DNA from: Paenibacillus sp. XY044 | GTDB taxonomy: Bacteria; Bacillota; Bacilli; Paenibacillales; Paenibacillaceae | Reading direction: 5' to 3' | Assembly: GCF_002257645.1 (NCBI RefSeq) | Contig: NZ_NQMO01000011.1 | Coordinates: 62,001-126,000 of the forward strand | Length of the DNA: 64,000 nt | Part shown: positions 43,251-52,463 of the stretch, piece by piece | Position numbering within the stretch: position 1 is the stretch's first letter | How the letters are laid out: each line of letters begins with the position of its first letter | Translations under genes and position numbers: made by a program | Notes under the pieces: model-generated | The model's database searches: none | Told to the model about the DNA's origin: nothing | What the model saw: the letters and a program-made list of their open reading frames with translations, nothing else

Positions 43251-44357
43251 CTACCGCTGTTCAAGCACGGACTGTATGACGACTACTGCTTCAGCCCGCG
43301 TAGCGTGCGCGTTCGGGGCGAACAGGCTGCCCGCTCTTCCATGCATGATTCCTTTCTCCACCGCTGAAGCGATATACGGCTTGGCCCAGGCTGGAATTTG
43401 ACCGCTGTCGGCAAAATTCAAGCTACCCGCGCCGCCCGTTGTATCGGTTCCGGTCGCCCTTACGGACATCGCCGCCATTTCGGATCGGGTAATGAGCCGG
43501 CTTGGCCCAAACGTTCCGTCGGCGTAGCCGTTCATGATACCGCGCGAAACCGCATCCTGAACAGAGGACAGCGCCCAAGCCGGAATTTTCTTCGCGTCGG
43601 AAAAAGCCATTACCTGCGAGCCGGTCGTCTGACCTGTTGAAATCGCACGCATCATCATGCTGGCGAATTCCGCCCGGGTCACTTCCTTGCCCGGCTGAAA
43701 CGTGCCGTCGGGGTAACCGCTGACCCAGCCCTGCTGAATCGCGTTCAGAATCGACTGCTCCGCCCAGTGGCCGCTAATATCCCGGATAGTGCCTTGCGTT
43801 CCTTCCGCCTTGCCCGGCAAGACGGTGATTTCCGGTTTGACGGACATCTCGGATGAATGGAGAGCGGAGTCCACCAATTTGGCGCTCTTCACGGCCACCC
43901 GGGACGAAGCCGCCTGCAGCGCCGTAAATTCAATGGCGGCGAGCTGGAGCTTGCCGCTGTCTCCGGCTGTCTTCCCTACTTTGGTATGGGCCAGGCGGAT
44001 TTCGTTGTTTTTGACAATCGGATCGACCGAAAAACCGGATGATCCTGATGAAGCGGTGCGAAAAGACAGTTTCGCGGGGTCGAAGCTGAGCGTCAGCTCA
44101 TACGCGTATAAGTCCTTCAGCTGCTCGCCGGTCACCGTGACCGTCACCTTAGAGCCATTGGAGGTTACCGCCAGTGACAATGTAGGGGACTGCGCAGCGG
44201 CGGCGGTCACTGCAGCGGCCGTGGCGGCGACAACTGGCGAGCTGCCGGCACCTGCTGTTCCTGACCCCGCAGCGTTCACCGGGTTTCCTGATCCCATGAG
44301 TCCGATACAAATGGCTGCAACCCATACGGTATAGCAGGTAAATTGTTTTCGAAGCAT
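43251..44357 (-). CDS. SLH-anchored protein with a cohesin-like domain
   Basis: A 368-residue exported protein. ATG 44357 follows AGAGGG; the frame is open 25 codons upstream without a ribosome site. Order: signal peptide (to about 30), an Ala/Gly linker, a cohesin-like beta domain (about 55-185: YAYELTLSFDPAKLSF, KLQLAAIEFTALQ), then three SLH repeats (about 195-368) with ends VTRAEF, ITRSEM and ATRAEA. SLH repeats bind pyruvylated wall polymer, so the cohesin-like domain would face outward. The third SLH repeat lacks the DGxF step of the others. It follows the 1215-aa secreted protein on the same strand. Confidence 0.88.
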   Translation of the reverse strand: MLRKQFTCYTVWVAAICIGLMGSGNPVNAAGSGTAGAGSSPVVAATAAAVTAAAAQSPTLSLAVTSNGSKVTVTVTGEQLKDLYAYELTLSFDPAKLSFRTASSGSSGFSVDPIVKNNEIRLAHTKVGKTAGDSGKLQLAAIEFTALQAASSRVAVKSAKLVDSALHSSEMSVKPEITVLPGKAEGTQGTIRDISGHWAEQSILNAIQQGWVSGYPDGTFQPGKEVTRAEFASMMMRAISTGQTTGSQVMAFSDAKKIPAWALSSVQDAVSRGIMNGYADGTFGPSRLITRSEMAAMSVRATGTDTTGGAGSLNFADSGQIPAWAKPYIASAVEKGIMHGRAGSLFAPNAHATRAEAVVVIQSVLEQR

Positions 44358-44385
44358 ACGTCCAGCCCTCTTTCCATGAATTGAA

Positions 44386-44419
44386 AATCGCAGGAGCAAA
44401 CTGCACCGCTCCTGCGATT
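44386..44419 (-). terminator. Hairpin terminator/attenuator between the two surface-protein genes
   Basis: A 12-bp perfect stem AATCGCAGGAGC / GCTCCTGCGATT with a ten-base loop. The minus-strand tail is TTTTCAATTC, a weak T run, so it may only attenuate read-through from the large gene into the SLH gene. Confidence 0.6.
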
Positions 44420-44513
44420 GTATCCTTTTCAAAACAATCGATTTCTAATGTTGCGTTGCTTGTAAAAAAATCTTTTGGATGGTTTAGCTTACAGGCCATC
44501 CCTTCCTACCTCT

Positions 44514-47500
44514 TTATTTCGCATACCAGTTTCCGATGATCATCTGCGCCACCGCAGCCAGCGAACGGATCGAAATTTCGCCTTCGCTGAACAGATCCGC
44601 CGGAGCAACGCGGCTCCAGTTCGGGTCCGTCGACTGGACGCCATAATACTTGGCGAGGATGGACAAATCCTGCACCGTAATCTGCACCGCTCCAGGTACC
44701 AGCGTAACCAGCTTCTTCTGGAAAGTGGCTACGGCGCTGCTGAGTGCCGCCGCAGCGGAATCCACCTGGGATTGCGTCGCGGAAGAGCTGTCTTTGACCG
44801 CTTTCGCCGCCTGGATGGCCGATTGCAGCTCGGACTTGGCCGCAGCCGGATATTGGCCGACCTTATCGCCTGCGACAGCCCGGTCATAGACGCTCTGCGC
44901 GGAAGCAATCGCCGAAGAGAGGGCCGACTTGTCCACCGGAACCGTAGGAACCGTGATGACAGCGTTCTTGAACGTGCTTACCGCCGATTTCAGCGCGGTC
45001 AGCGCATCGTCGATCGCCTTCTGCGTCGCAGCGGCGTCATTCGCCACGCGCTTCGCGTCGCTGATTGCCGACAGCAGGGCAGTCTTCGCCGATGCCGGGT
45101 ACTGTCCCGGCTCTGTGCCCGTGATCGCCTGGTCTGCCAGCTGCTGCGCTTCGCCGATGGCGGCAAGCAGCGCAGCCCGGTCCGCAGCGGTGATTTGGAT
45201 CTGCAGCGCAGCAGAATCCGTGTTCACCGGGCTCGAAGCGCCGTCCGCCGAAATGTCAAAGGCGGAAAACGAAACGGCTGTGCTTCCGGATACGCCGGAT
45301 TTCAGCGTTCCGCGGAGCTTCAGCAGCTCCCCGTCTTCCGATACGGCGTTGTCCTGGCCGGTGCTGGCCATGATGATGCGGATCTCGCCTTCTTCCGGCT
45401 TCACCCCGGTGGCCAGCACGCCAAAGCCGGTGCGCGAAGAGCTCACCGCGCCTTCAGCCAGTGCCAGCGTGCCGTCTGAATTCGCCGTGGTCCCAAATTC
45501 CAGCTTGGCCGGATCGTATTTAACGATCAGGTCCAGCGCCGTAAAGGGGAACGACGGCTTGGAAATGCCTACGCCCAAATCAACCTGCGATCCCGCGGAA
45601 GCAGCGGCCGGGCCGGTCAGCACGGCGGAGTTCGGCGTCTGCGTCCCTGCTGCCTCGACCGTGATGCTAACCTGAAGCGCATCGCTTCCGCCCTTTCCGT
45701 CCTGAACCTGGAAGGAAGCCGTATAGCTGCCTTCCGCTGCCGGTGTCCATGTGAACTTGCCGGAAGCCGCATCAAATGCCGCTCCCTCTGGCAAAGACAC
45801 CGCCTCATAACTTAGCGCGTCTTCGTCCTCATCCGTGGCATACACCGAGAATGTCACCTGCTGCCCGGCCTTCACGGTTTGAGCGGGCACCGCGGCAAAC
45901 GCCGGAGCATGGTTGTCCCCGGCTGCAGCAGCCGGACGGATATCGCTTTCTTTCAGAAGCTTCAGCTGATAAGCGCCTTTAAAGATCGATGAGATTCCGG
46001 TAATATCCACGGCCGTTCCTGCCGGATAGGCCAGCTTCAGCGCATCCGCGCCGATGCCCGTCCGGCTGTCCACGCGGACACGGCCCGTCGTGCCGTCGCT
46101 AACTAGATCGAATTCCAGGGCCCCCGAGACGGTGGCATAGTTTTGCACCGCCGCGTTTTTGATCGTGATCAGCTGCCCTTGGTTGCTGTCATTAGCCGCG
46201 GTCGCAACCTTTGGAGTTGCAGCCGGAATGTTGGCCTGGTCGTCCAGCTTGGCCATCTGGACCTCATTGGTCAGCTCCACCTCGGTGTTATAGATCAATT
46301 TTTGAGCGGTTAGCTTGACCTTATCCCCAACGTGGTAGCCTGTCGCCTTGCTGGGATATACATAGACACCGCCGGTGCCGTCCTGCAGGTAAAATCCAGA
46401 GCCGCCAAAAACTCCCGGCTCCGATGTGACGACGCCCTGCACGGTAACGTAATCGTTGTCCGCCGCTTTGCGCGCTTCCGCGATGCTCGTCAGATCGGGA
46501 ATGGTGATGACGGGCGGCGCTCCACCGGCTCCGTAAGAGCCGGCTTTGTACGTCGTAGGATCATACCATTTGTACCCTGCAACCGGCGTCGTCCACGGCT
46601 CGGTTCCTGGAATCTCGGCCGATGTGGCCGGTTCTTCCAGATTGCCGAGCAGCGGCGTCGGTGCGTCAAGCGTAATGCCCTGATTTTCGAACGTTGTGTA
46701 ATCTTCATGAACTGCCAGCCATTTTACTGTCTGGACGAGGAAAACGGCGTCCTGCCCCTCTCCTTTGAAGCCGTCGTAAGTCGTTTTCTTGCCGCCGTTG
46801 TCCTCGCGGACGTATCCCGGCGTGGGGTCCTCAACCGGCGAGGAATCGCCGATGAACGCGGCTTTTCCTTTTTCCAGTTTGGAAATGGCCGCGAACGGCC
46901 CTTCGGCGATCCCGCCGTTTTTATAGACGCCTCCCTTAGGGAAGTTCGCCTTGTCGCTGTTTTCCACGGCATTGCCCCAACCCGGCACATTTTCCGGGAG
47001 ATACACGACGCCCTTGACACGGGTCGGATCCAGAATCAACATCGTAGAACCGCTGTGCATCTCCACATCGTTGACGCCTGCGGTAATGCCAAAGGACTGA
47101 TCGTATTTCACCGCATCGGTTTTGGTGACATCACCGACCGAATTGTAGCGGAAACGCACGCCGAAATTCTGGCCGAGCCAGTCCGTGCTGGTCACGTCCT
47201 GCATTGCGCCCGATGCTGCTTCGGCGGTGGACATGCCCTTGGTCGGATTACCGAACGCTCCGCGACGGTAGCCGTTCATCACTTCCGAGGAATCCCAGCG
47301 GTTCAGGTTCCGGTCAGAGTTGTAATGGTCGGAGATAAAGAAAATGCTGCCGCCTTCTTTAACATACGACAGCATGGCGGCCTGCTCGGACGCCTTAAAC
47401 GGAATGTTGGCTTCTCCGATAATAAAGACGTCGTATTGCTTCAGCTTGCTCAGCGTAACAGCCGGCGCGTCAAAGACGTGCGAGTCCATCGGCAGTGTTC

Positions 47501-48161
47501 TTTGCAGCGCATCCACCTGAAAACCCGCTTCCTTCAGCCCGTCGGCAAAGTCCGAAAACGCGCCGTCAATGACCCAGTCCGAAGCTCCGGCCGTCTGTCC
47601 GTGCGTTTCGTCGAACAGCACTTTTTTTCCCGAACCGTCCGGCAGCGTCGTCGGAACGCCGATATTTTCGCTGCCCGGATCCGCCGGGTTCGGCGTGCCT
47701 CCTCCCGGATTTTCTCCGGACTCTCCGTCCAGAGACATCGCTGTCGGGCTCTTGATTCCGGCCATGCCGCTGTAGGCGCTCAATGCGCCGGTGACGGTCA
47801 GTTTTTTTCCCACATTGGCGGGGTTCGACTTCAAACCGTACTGGGAGCGAAAGGAAGCCGAAATCTGCACGTCGATCATCTTGCTCTGCGTCTGCTCCCC
47901 GGGTGCATCGGCAATCAATACGTTAAAATCGTCCTGAAAGCCCGAATAGATCGGTTTGGAATTGTACACTTCACCGACGATATAGCCTTCAACGGTTGCG
48001 GTCTCTCCGCTGTTGTTTTTAGCGAGGGCCTCGGCCACCGTGAGCGGAACCGCAGCCGCAGCCTGTGCGGGCATGTATCCCAAAGCGGCGGACAGAATCA
48101 GCATCCATGCCAGAAATAGGCCTGCGAGCTTTTTCATGCGGACGAAATACGGGTTGTCCAT
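44514..48161 (-). CDS. Large secreted multidomain protein with cohesin-like and dockerin-like ends
   Basis: A 1215-residue exported protein; ATG 48161 follows GGAGGAG. Order by inspection: signal peptide (to about 35); an OB-like domain (about 40-145; TVEGYIVGEVYN); an alpha/beta domain (about 175-490) with LFDETHGQ, DVFIIGEANIPF and SIFFISDHYN, resembling the DUF4350/GldG-like fold; a second OB-like domain (about 565-750; YVTVQGVVTSE, GFYLQDGTGGVYVY); an Ig-like putative domain (about 760-850); a cohesin-like domain (about 855-985); two FIVAR-type helical repeats with AISDAKRVANDA and AIQAAKAVKDS; and a dockerin-like C-terminus (ITVQDLSILAKYYG, ISIRSLAAVAQMIIG) whose calcium loops are degenerate. 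The enzymatic role is unknown. Confidence 0.85.
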   Translation of the reverse strand: MDNPYFVRMKKLAGLFLAWMLILSAALGYMPAQAAAAVPLTVAEALAKNNSGETATVEGYIVGEVYNSKPIYSGFQDDFNVLIADAPGEQTQSKMIDVQISASFRSQYGLKSNPANVGKKLTVTGALSAYSGMAGIKSPTAMSLDGESGENPGGGTPNPADPGSENIGVPTTLPDGSGKKVLFDETHGQTAGASDWVIDGAFSDFADGLKEAGFQVDALQRTLPMDSHVFDAPAVTLSKLKQYDVFIIGEANIPFKASEQAAMLSYVKEGGSIFFISDHYNSDRNLNRWDSSEVMNGYRRGAFGNPTKGMSTAEAASGAMQDVTSTDWLGQNFGVRFRYNSVGDVTKTDAVKYDQSFGITAGVNDVEMHSGSTMLILDPTRVKGVVYLPENVPGWGNAVENSDKANFPKGGVYKNGGIAEGPFAAISKLEKGKAAFIGDSSPVEDPTPGYVREDNGGKKTTYDGFKGEGQDAVFLVQTVKWLAVHEDYTTFENQGITLDAPTPLLGNLEEPATSAEIPGTEPWTTPVAGYKWYDPTTYKAGSYGAGGAPPVITIPDLTSIAEARKAADNDYVTVQGVVTSEPGVFGGSGFYLQDGTGGVYVYPSKATGYHVGDKVKLTAQKLIYNTEVELTNEVQMAKLDDQANIPAATPKVATAANDSNQGQLITIKNAAVQNYATVSGALEFDLVSDGTTGRVRVDSRTGIGADALKLAYPAGTAVDITGISSIFKGAYQLKLLKESDIRPAAAAGDNHAPAFAAVPAQTVKAGQQVTFSVYATDEDEDALSYEAVSLPEGAAFDAASGKFTWTPAAEGSYTASFQVQDGKGGSDALQVSITVEAAGTQTPNSAVLTGPAAASAGSQVDLGVGISKPSFPFTALDLIVKYDPAKLEFGTTANSDGTLALAEGAVSSSRTGFGVLATGVKPEEGEIRIIMASTGQDNAVSEDGELLKLRGTLKSGVSGSTAVSFSAFDISADGASSPVNTDSAALQIQITAADRAALLAAIGEAQQLADQAITGTEPGQYPASAKTALLSAISDAKRVANDAAATQKAIDDALTALKSAVSTFKNAVITVPTVPVDKSALSSAIASAQSVYDRAVAGDKVGQYPAAAKSELQSAIQAAKAVKDSSSATQSQVDSAAAALSSAVATFQKKLVTLVPGAVQITVQDLSILAKYYGVQSTDPNWSRVAPADLFSEGEISIRSLAAVAQMIIGNWYAK

Positions 48162-48366
48162 CTTACTTTACTCCTCCTTTAAATTCCGGCAATTATGATT
48201 GCGGCTTCCTCAGGTTAACATCCCTTTATTATGGCTTATTGCGGAGTATGTAAAATATGGGATGACTGTGCAAAAACACCTCGGATGCCAGGTAAATCCT
48301 TCCTTACCTTGGATTTTATATGAGGCACCGGAAGGGCCGGCAGTGCCGCAGTCCTCATTTTGGCGC

Positions 48367-48404
48367 AAAAAAAAGAGAGACCTTTAGGCTTATGCCTAGG
48401 CCTC
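48367..48404 (-). terminator. Terminator of the P-loop kinase gene
   Basis: On the minus strand GAGGCCTAGGC and GCCTAAAGGTCTC pair with a small bulge around ATAA, followed by TTTTTTTT. It lies 34 bases after the kinase stop. Confidence 0.8.
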
Positions 48405-48437
48405 CCCCTCAACCGTTTTGTCATGTCCTGCCGGAAT

Positions 48438-48986
48438 TTAACGAATCTTGGCTTCCTCCAGACTGGACATGATTTGGTCCGCCGTCTCCCCGGGCGTCAA
48501 GCTGGAAGAGTCCAGCCACAAACCGATCCGGGGCGTTTCATCATGCAGCACTCGGTTTAAAGCATCTACCGTCCAGGCGCCGTAGCCCTTTTTAGACCGC
48601 TGTGCTTCCCGCTGCTCTACCGCTTCGGGACTGGGACACAGCACCACCAAATATACCGGGCGGCTCTGCAGGAAGGACAAAAAATCTTCCAGCACGGCAC
48701 CGACGATGACGTCCTGCACCACGACCGTAAACCCGGCCGCGGCGTATGTATCCGCCGCCTGCGCGGCAAGCCGGTAGCGAAGCAGCAGCTGGCCGAGCTC
48801 CTCTTCGGAAGCGTCCGGCTCGACCTCTTTTCGATCGTTCACAATCATTCTCCGGAACAGGTCACCCCGAAGATGCACGGACTTGTCAAGCCGCTCGGCG
48901 AGCAGCTGCGCTACCGTCGATTTGCCGCTGGCCATAACGCCGGTCACCACAATGACGGCAGGCCGCCGAACAGAATCGGTTGCCAT
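48438..48986 (-). CDS. P-loop kinase/phosphotransferase-like protein
   Basis: A 182-residue P-loop protein with Walker A GVMASGKST near residues 16-24, a DLFRR substrate-side segment, a Walker B-like stretch VVVQDVIV, and a lid-type Arg region (REAQRSKKGYG). The layout resembles chloramphenicol phosphotransferase and shikimate- or gluconate-kinase-like small-molecule kinases. The substrate cannot be told. It is a single gene on the minus strand with its own terminator, 60 bases downstream of the nucleotidase gene. Confidence 0.8.
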   Translation of the reverse strand: MATDSVRRPAVIVVTGVMASGKSTVAQLLAERLDKSVHLRGDLFRRMIVNDRKEVEPDASEEELGQLLLRYRLAAQAADTYAAAGFTVVVQDVIVGAVLEDFLSFLQSRPVYLVVLCPSPEAVEQREAQRSKKGYGAWTVDALNRVLHDETPRIGLWLDSSSLTPGETADQIMSSLEEAKIR

Positions 48987-49046
48987 ATACGATCTCCTCC
49001 TTGCATGCCGTTTTCCCTATCATTATATATTCGGCATGCCTGGTAG

Positions 49047-51086
49047 TCAGTGGAATGATCCCTTTAAACCGATTTTTCCCGGATTTCGGGTCGCCGCGTT
49101 GCGTTCCGGCGACTGCGGCCCCAGGTCCAGACAGAAGATGCCGAAGCCCTGATCGTTCATCCGCCCGGTAAAACGGATGTGTGGAAAATCTCCGGCATAC
49201 TTTACCGCGTCAGGCGAAGTCGTAAAAGTTACGTTCAACGGTCCTTCCATAGGTACGAAGCGCCAGCCCGGCTCCACCTCAGCCGGGATTTCGCCGCACG
49301 CCGTAATATAGTCAATCAGCGCCTGGCGGCTTTCCGCCTCGGAATCGATAACCAGCTCCGCCTCCCGGATGCCGGGAAAATTGCCGCCGCCGAAGATCCG
49401 GTAGTTGCTCGAAATGACGATGAACTCCTGATCCGGGTCCAGGGGAGCCCCCTGATAACGCAGATGAACGATCCGGCTCGTATGCGGGTCGTTCAGGTTC
49501 CCATCCAGCTTATACTTGGCCGGCTGCGTCACGTCGACCTCGTACGTAATGCCGCTGATCACATCAAAATTGAACACGGAAAACTGCGGATTGAGCAGCG
49601 GCTGCTCCTCTGAAGACAGCGGATCGATGCGGTTGTACGCTCCCGCGGTCATTTCCAGCCACTCCTTGACGAGCCGTCCGGAAATCCGCACCCCTTTGAT
49701 CGTATTGTCATACAGATACAGCTCGGTCGCGCTTTTGATCGCAATCGGCCCGGCCGGAATATCCGCGTATTCCTTGGGACCGTTTCGTCCCGCTTTAAAC
49801 GGCGAACCCACGGACAAAACCGGAAGATGCGACAGCTCCGGCATAGAAGCCGCAATGATCCGCCGGGCATACCACGTCTGGGCATGATTGACGAGCTGAA
49901 CGGAGGCGTCATCCTGCACGAGGGAAAAATAGCTGTGCAGCGGGGCGTGAATGGTGCCGATCGGTTCATTGGCATAGGCAACGGTCGCCTCATGGTCCTG
50001 CCGGAGGAGATCGGCGATCCCCGCGTCCCGATGCCGTGCATCACCGTCAACGTCCGCCTCCTTTTCCAAACGGCGAACCGCGGAAGTTCCCTGAACCACC
50101 TGCCATCTGCCCTGCACAAATTGAAGCGACAGATCGATCACGCCCAGATGTCCCCCGCCGAAACCGGCCTGTACGGCCGGAATGCCGTGAATGGTGCCCT
50201 TGTCCAGGTTGATGTCCGGCAGAAGTTCACCCGTCTCGTCCTTGAAGGAAGTATCCAGCAGATGCAGGTCCACCGGAAACACATGATGTGTATGGGAAAA
50301 GGTCAGCGCGTCAATGCCAGGCACCAGGCTGAGCGGAAGCACGGCATTCTCCTCGTTGCCGTCCGTCAGCGTCACCTTGCCGTCAAAGCCCGTATGGGCC
50401 AGCGCAACGATCAGATCCGCGCCTTCCTCCTTCATTTTGGGGACCCACTCCAGCGCAGACAGCAGGATGTCCTTCACCTTCACCCTGCCTTCAAGGTTGG
50501 CCTGGTCCCAGTCCATGATTTGCGGCGGCACAAAGCCGATGAGCCCAATACGGATATCATGGGCCTGCCCGCCATCGTCTAAGCATCTTCTATCCAAAAT
50601 GACATACGGCTTATATCTGTTCCGGCGGCATTCCTCCGGCTCTAGGCCTAGGCCGTCATCGAAATATACATTGGCGTTAACGTAAGGAAAATCCGCTCCG
50701 GCAATGACATCGTCCAGTATGTCGAGACCATAGTTAAATTCATGGTTGCCCAAGGCTGCCGCGTCATATCCCATCGCATTCATGACCCTGATCGCGGGAT
50801 GGACGTATTGCCCTTGTCCATGCTCTATAGAAGCATATTTTTTAGCGGCATACGTTCCGAGCGGCGTCCCCTGAATCAAGTCCCCGTTATCCACGAGCAG
50901 CGTGTTCGGAACCTCATGCCTCGCGCTTGCAATCAAGGCGGCCGTACGGACCAGCCCGATCGAGGCATCCGGCTGATCCCGGTAATAATCGTAATCCATC
51001 AGGCATGCATGCACATCCGTCGTCGACATAATTCGCAGTCTGACCGTTCTATCTTTAACCGGGGAAATCCCGTTCACTGAATTCAT
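49047..51086 (-). CDS. Bifunctional 2',3'-cyclic nucleotidase / 5'-nucleotidase-like metallophosphatase (CpdB/YfkN type)
   Basis: A 679-residue protein from ATG 51086 (GGAGGAG upstream); 37 further in-frame codons upstream look untranslated. The N-terminal calcineurin-like domain (about 14-330) shows the metal ligands TTDVHAC, DNGDLIQGTP, LGNHEFNYG, ALAHTGFDG and FSHTHHVF. The C-terminal 5'-nucleotidase domain (about 380-640) has YDNTIKGVRISG and SSNYRIFGGGNFPG. Such enzymes act on 2',3'-cyclic and 3' nucleotides, usually outside the cell, but this copy has no signal peptide. It is a single gene. Confidence 0.88.
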   Translation of the reverse strand: MNSVNGISPVKDRTVRLRIMSTTDVHACLMDYDYYRDQPDASIGLVRTAALIASARHEVPNTLLVDNGDLIQGTPLGTYAAKKYASIEHGQGQYVHPAIRVMNAMGYDAAALGNHEFNYGLDILDDVIAGADFPYVNANVYFDDGLGLEPEECRRNRYKPYVILDRRCLDDGGQAHDIRIGLIGFVPPQIMDWDQANLEGRVKVKDILLSALEWVPKMKEEGADLIVALAHTGFDGKVTLTDGNEENAVLPLSLVPGIDALTFSHTHHVFPVDLHLLDTSFKDETGELLPDINLDKGTIHGIPAVQAGFGGGHLGVIDLSLQFVQGRWQVVQGTSAVRRLEKEADVDGDARHRDAGIADLLRQDHEATVAYANEPIGTIHAPLHSYFSLVQDDASVQLVNHAQTWYARRIIAASMPELSHLPVLSVGSPFKAGRNGPKEYADIPAGPIAIKSATELYLYDNTIKGVRISGRLVKEWLEMTAGAYNRIDPLSSEEQPLLNPQFSVFNFDVISGITYEVDVTQPAKYKLDGNLNDPHTSRIVHLRYQGAPLDPDQEFIVISSNYRIFGGGNFPGIREAELVIDSEAESRQALIDYITACGEIPAEVEPGWRFVPMEGPLNVTFTTSPDAVKYAGDFPHIRFTGRMNDQGFGIFCLDLGPQSPERNAATRNPGKIGLKGSFH

Positions 51087-51258
51087 AGATGGCTTCTCTC
51101 CTCCCGACCGGCTCGAACAAGCCGGTACTTCCTGTTTTCCAGTATAACGGACAAACATTAATTCCAGGTAAACGACCTTTCGGACCTGATTCTTCATATT
51201 GGAAGTAGACCTTTCGCCTTAGGATCACGCCGGGTCATCCGTTCCGAAGTACTAAATT

Positions 51259-51274
51259 TTTACATTCGTTTACA
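51259..51274 (+). promoter_or_regulatory. Possible PhoP box upstream of phnD
   Basis: Two TTTACA hexamers ten bases apart (51259-51264 and 51269-51274). PhoP of Bacilli binds TTAACA-like repeats with about 11-base spacing. The match is imperfect and would fit a phosphorus-scavenging importer. Confidence 0.3.
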
Positions 51275-51392
51275 AAAGACACCCTTTCCGTTAACCCTTG
51301 TCCCCAGGAACGTGTGATAAGCTCTTTCCTGTCAGACGGGCTACTCCCCGGTTCTGGCCAAATAGATGAATCAAGTGGAGAGGGGATCATCC

Positions 51393-52364
51393 ATGTTTAA
51401 AAAAGTACTTACGATCAGCATGACCTTGGCCTTGGCGGCCGGTTTAGCGGCATGCGGATCCAAAACCAGCGGAAGCGACTCGGGCAGCACCACCGCCTCA
51501 TTGAGCTCCACGGAAGCGGCAGCCACAGCCTATGTTCCTAAAGAGCTGAACGTGCAGTTCGTTCCGTCCCAGAATGCAGACACCCTGGAAGCCAAAACGA
51601 AGCCGCTGGAGAAGCTCCTTGGCGACCGGCTTGGTATTCCGGTTCACGTCACGGTTTCTCCGGACTATAACACGATCGTGGAAGCGATGGCTTCCAAGCA
51701 GGTGGACGTCGGCTTCCTGCCGCCAAACGCATACGTGCTGGCGCATGACAAAAAGAAAGCAGCCGACCTGCTCCTTCAGGCGCAGCGCTACGGCATTAAA
51801 GACGACACCGGCGAAGACACCACGGAAAAGGTCGATTTTTACAAAGCGATGATCGTCGTGAAAAAGGATTCTCCGATCCAAAGCCTTCAGGATTTGAAGG
51901 GCAAAAAGATCGGATGGCAGGACGTCACTTCTTCCGCCGGCTATGTATTCCCTGCGGCTGAGCTGAAGAAGGAAGGCATCGATCCGGACAAAGACGTTCA
52001 AGGCGTAACGATCAAAGGGCATGACGCCGCCATTATGGCGCTCCTGAACGGTCAGGTTGATGCCGTCGCTGTATTCCAGGACGCGCGCAACACGGTGAAA
52101 AAGGACGTTCCGGACGTCTTCGAAAAGACCCGTGTCCTTCACTATACGGCCAAAATCCCGAACGATACCGTCAGCGTCCGCAACGACATGGACCAAAGCT
52201 GGAGAGACAAGATCAGCCAGGCGTTCATCGACATTACGAACGATGCTGAAGGCGCACAAATCATCAAGGACATTTACACGCATGTCGGCTATGCCAAAGG
52301 CGATGACAAAAACTTCGATCCGGTTCGCGAATACGCCGAGGCCGTCGGGCAAGAAATCAAGTAA
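51393..52364 (+). CDS. phnD: Phosphonate/phosphate-type ABC solute-binding lipoprotein
   Basis: A 323-residue lipoprotein; ATG 51393 follows GAGAGGGGA. The signal peptide ends at LAACG. The PhnD/PtxB/SsuA-like binding domain follows, with VQFVPSQNADTLEAKTKPLE, VDVGFLPPNAYVLAHD, and the family block GWQDVTSSAGYVFPAAELK that forms the oxyanion-binding SxSG-like loop. It should capture phosphonate, phosphite or phosphate outside the membrane. It leads the phn operon; a hairpin after its stop may hold down the downstream genes relative to it. Confidence 0.9.
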   Translation: MFKKVLTISMTLALAAGLAACGSKTSGSDSGSTTASLSSTEAAATAYVPKELNVQFVPSQNADTLEAKTKPLEKLLGDRLGIPVHVTVSPDYNTIVEAMASKQVDVGFLPPNAYVLAHDKKKAADLLLQAQRYGIKDDTGEDTTEKVDFYKAMIVVKKDSPIQSLQDLKGKKIGWQDVTSSAGYVFPAAELKKEGIDPDKDVQGVTIKGHDAAIMALLNGQVDAVAVFQDARNTVKKDVPDVFEKTRVLHYTAKIPNDTVSVRNDMDQSWRDKISQAFIDITNDAEGAQIIKDIYTHVGYAKGDDKNFDPVREYAEAVGQEIK

Positions 52365-52389
52365 TTGAATGGAATTACAATGAACCGGG

Positions 52390-52424
52390 CAGCACCGTCC
52401 ATGGCTTCATGGCGGTGTTGTTTT
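52390..52424 (+). terminator. Attenuator-like hairpin between phnD and phnC
   Basis: CAGCACCGTCCATG and CATGGCGGTGTTG pair with one bulge around GCTT and are followed by TTTT. It lies 25 bases after the phnD stop in the 99-base gap, a common way to keep binding protein in excess over the membrane parts. Confidence 0.65.
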
Positions 52425-52463
52425 CCCGTTTTATCCGAAAACACGACAGAAAGTTGGAATCTC

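Noticed and set aside
46332..48119. A 595-codon plus-strand frame opposite the large secreted protein
   Set aside because: It is a shadow in GC-rich coding DNA; the minus-strand product has a signal peptide and recognisable domains.
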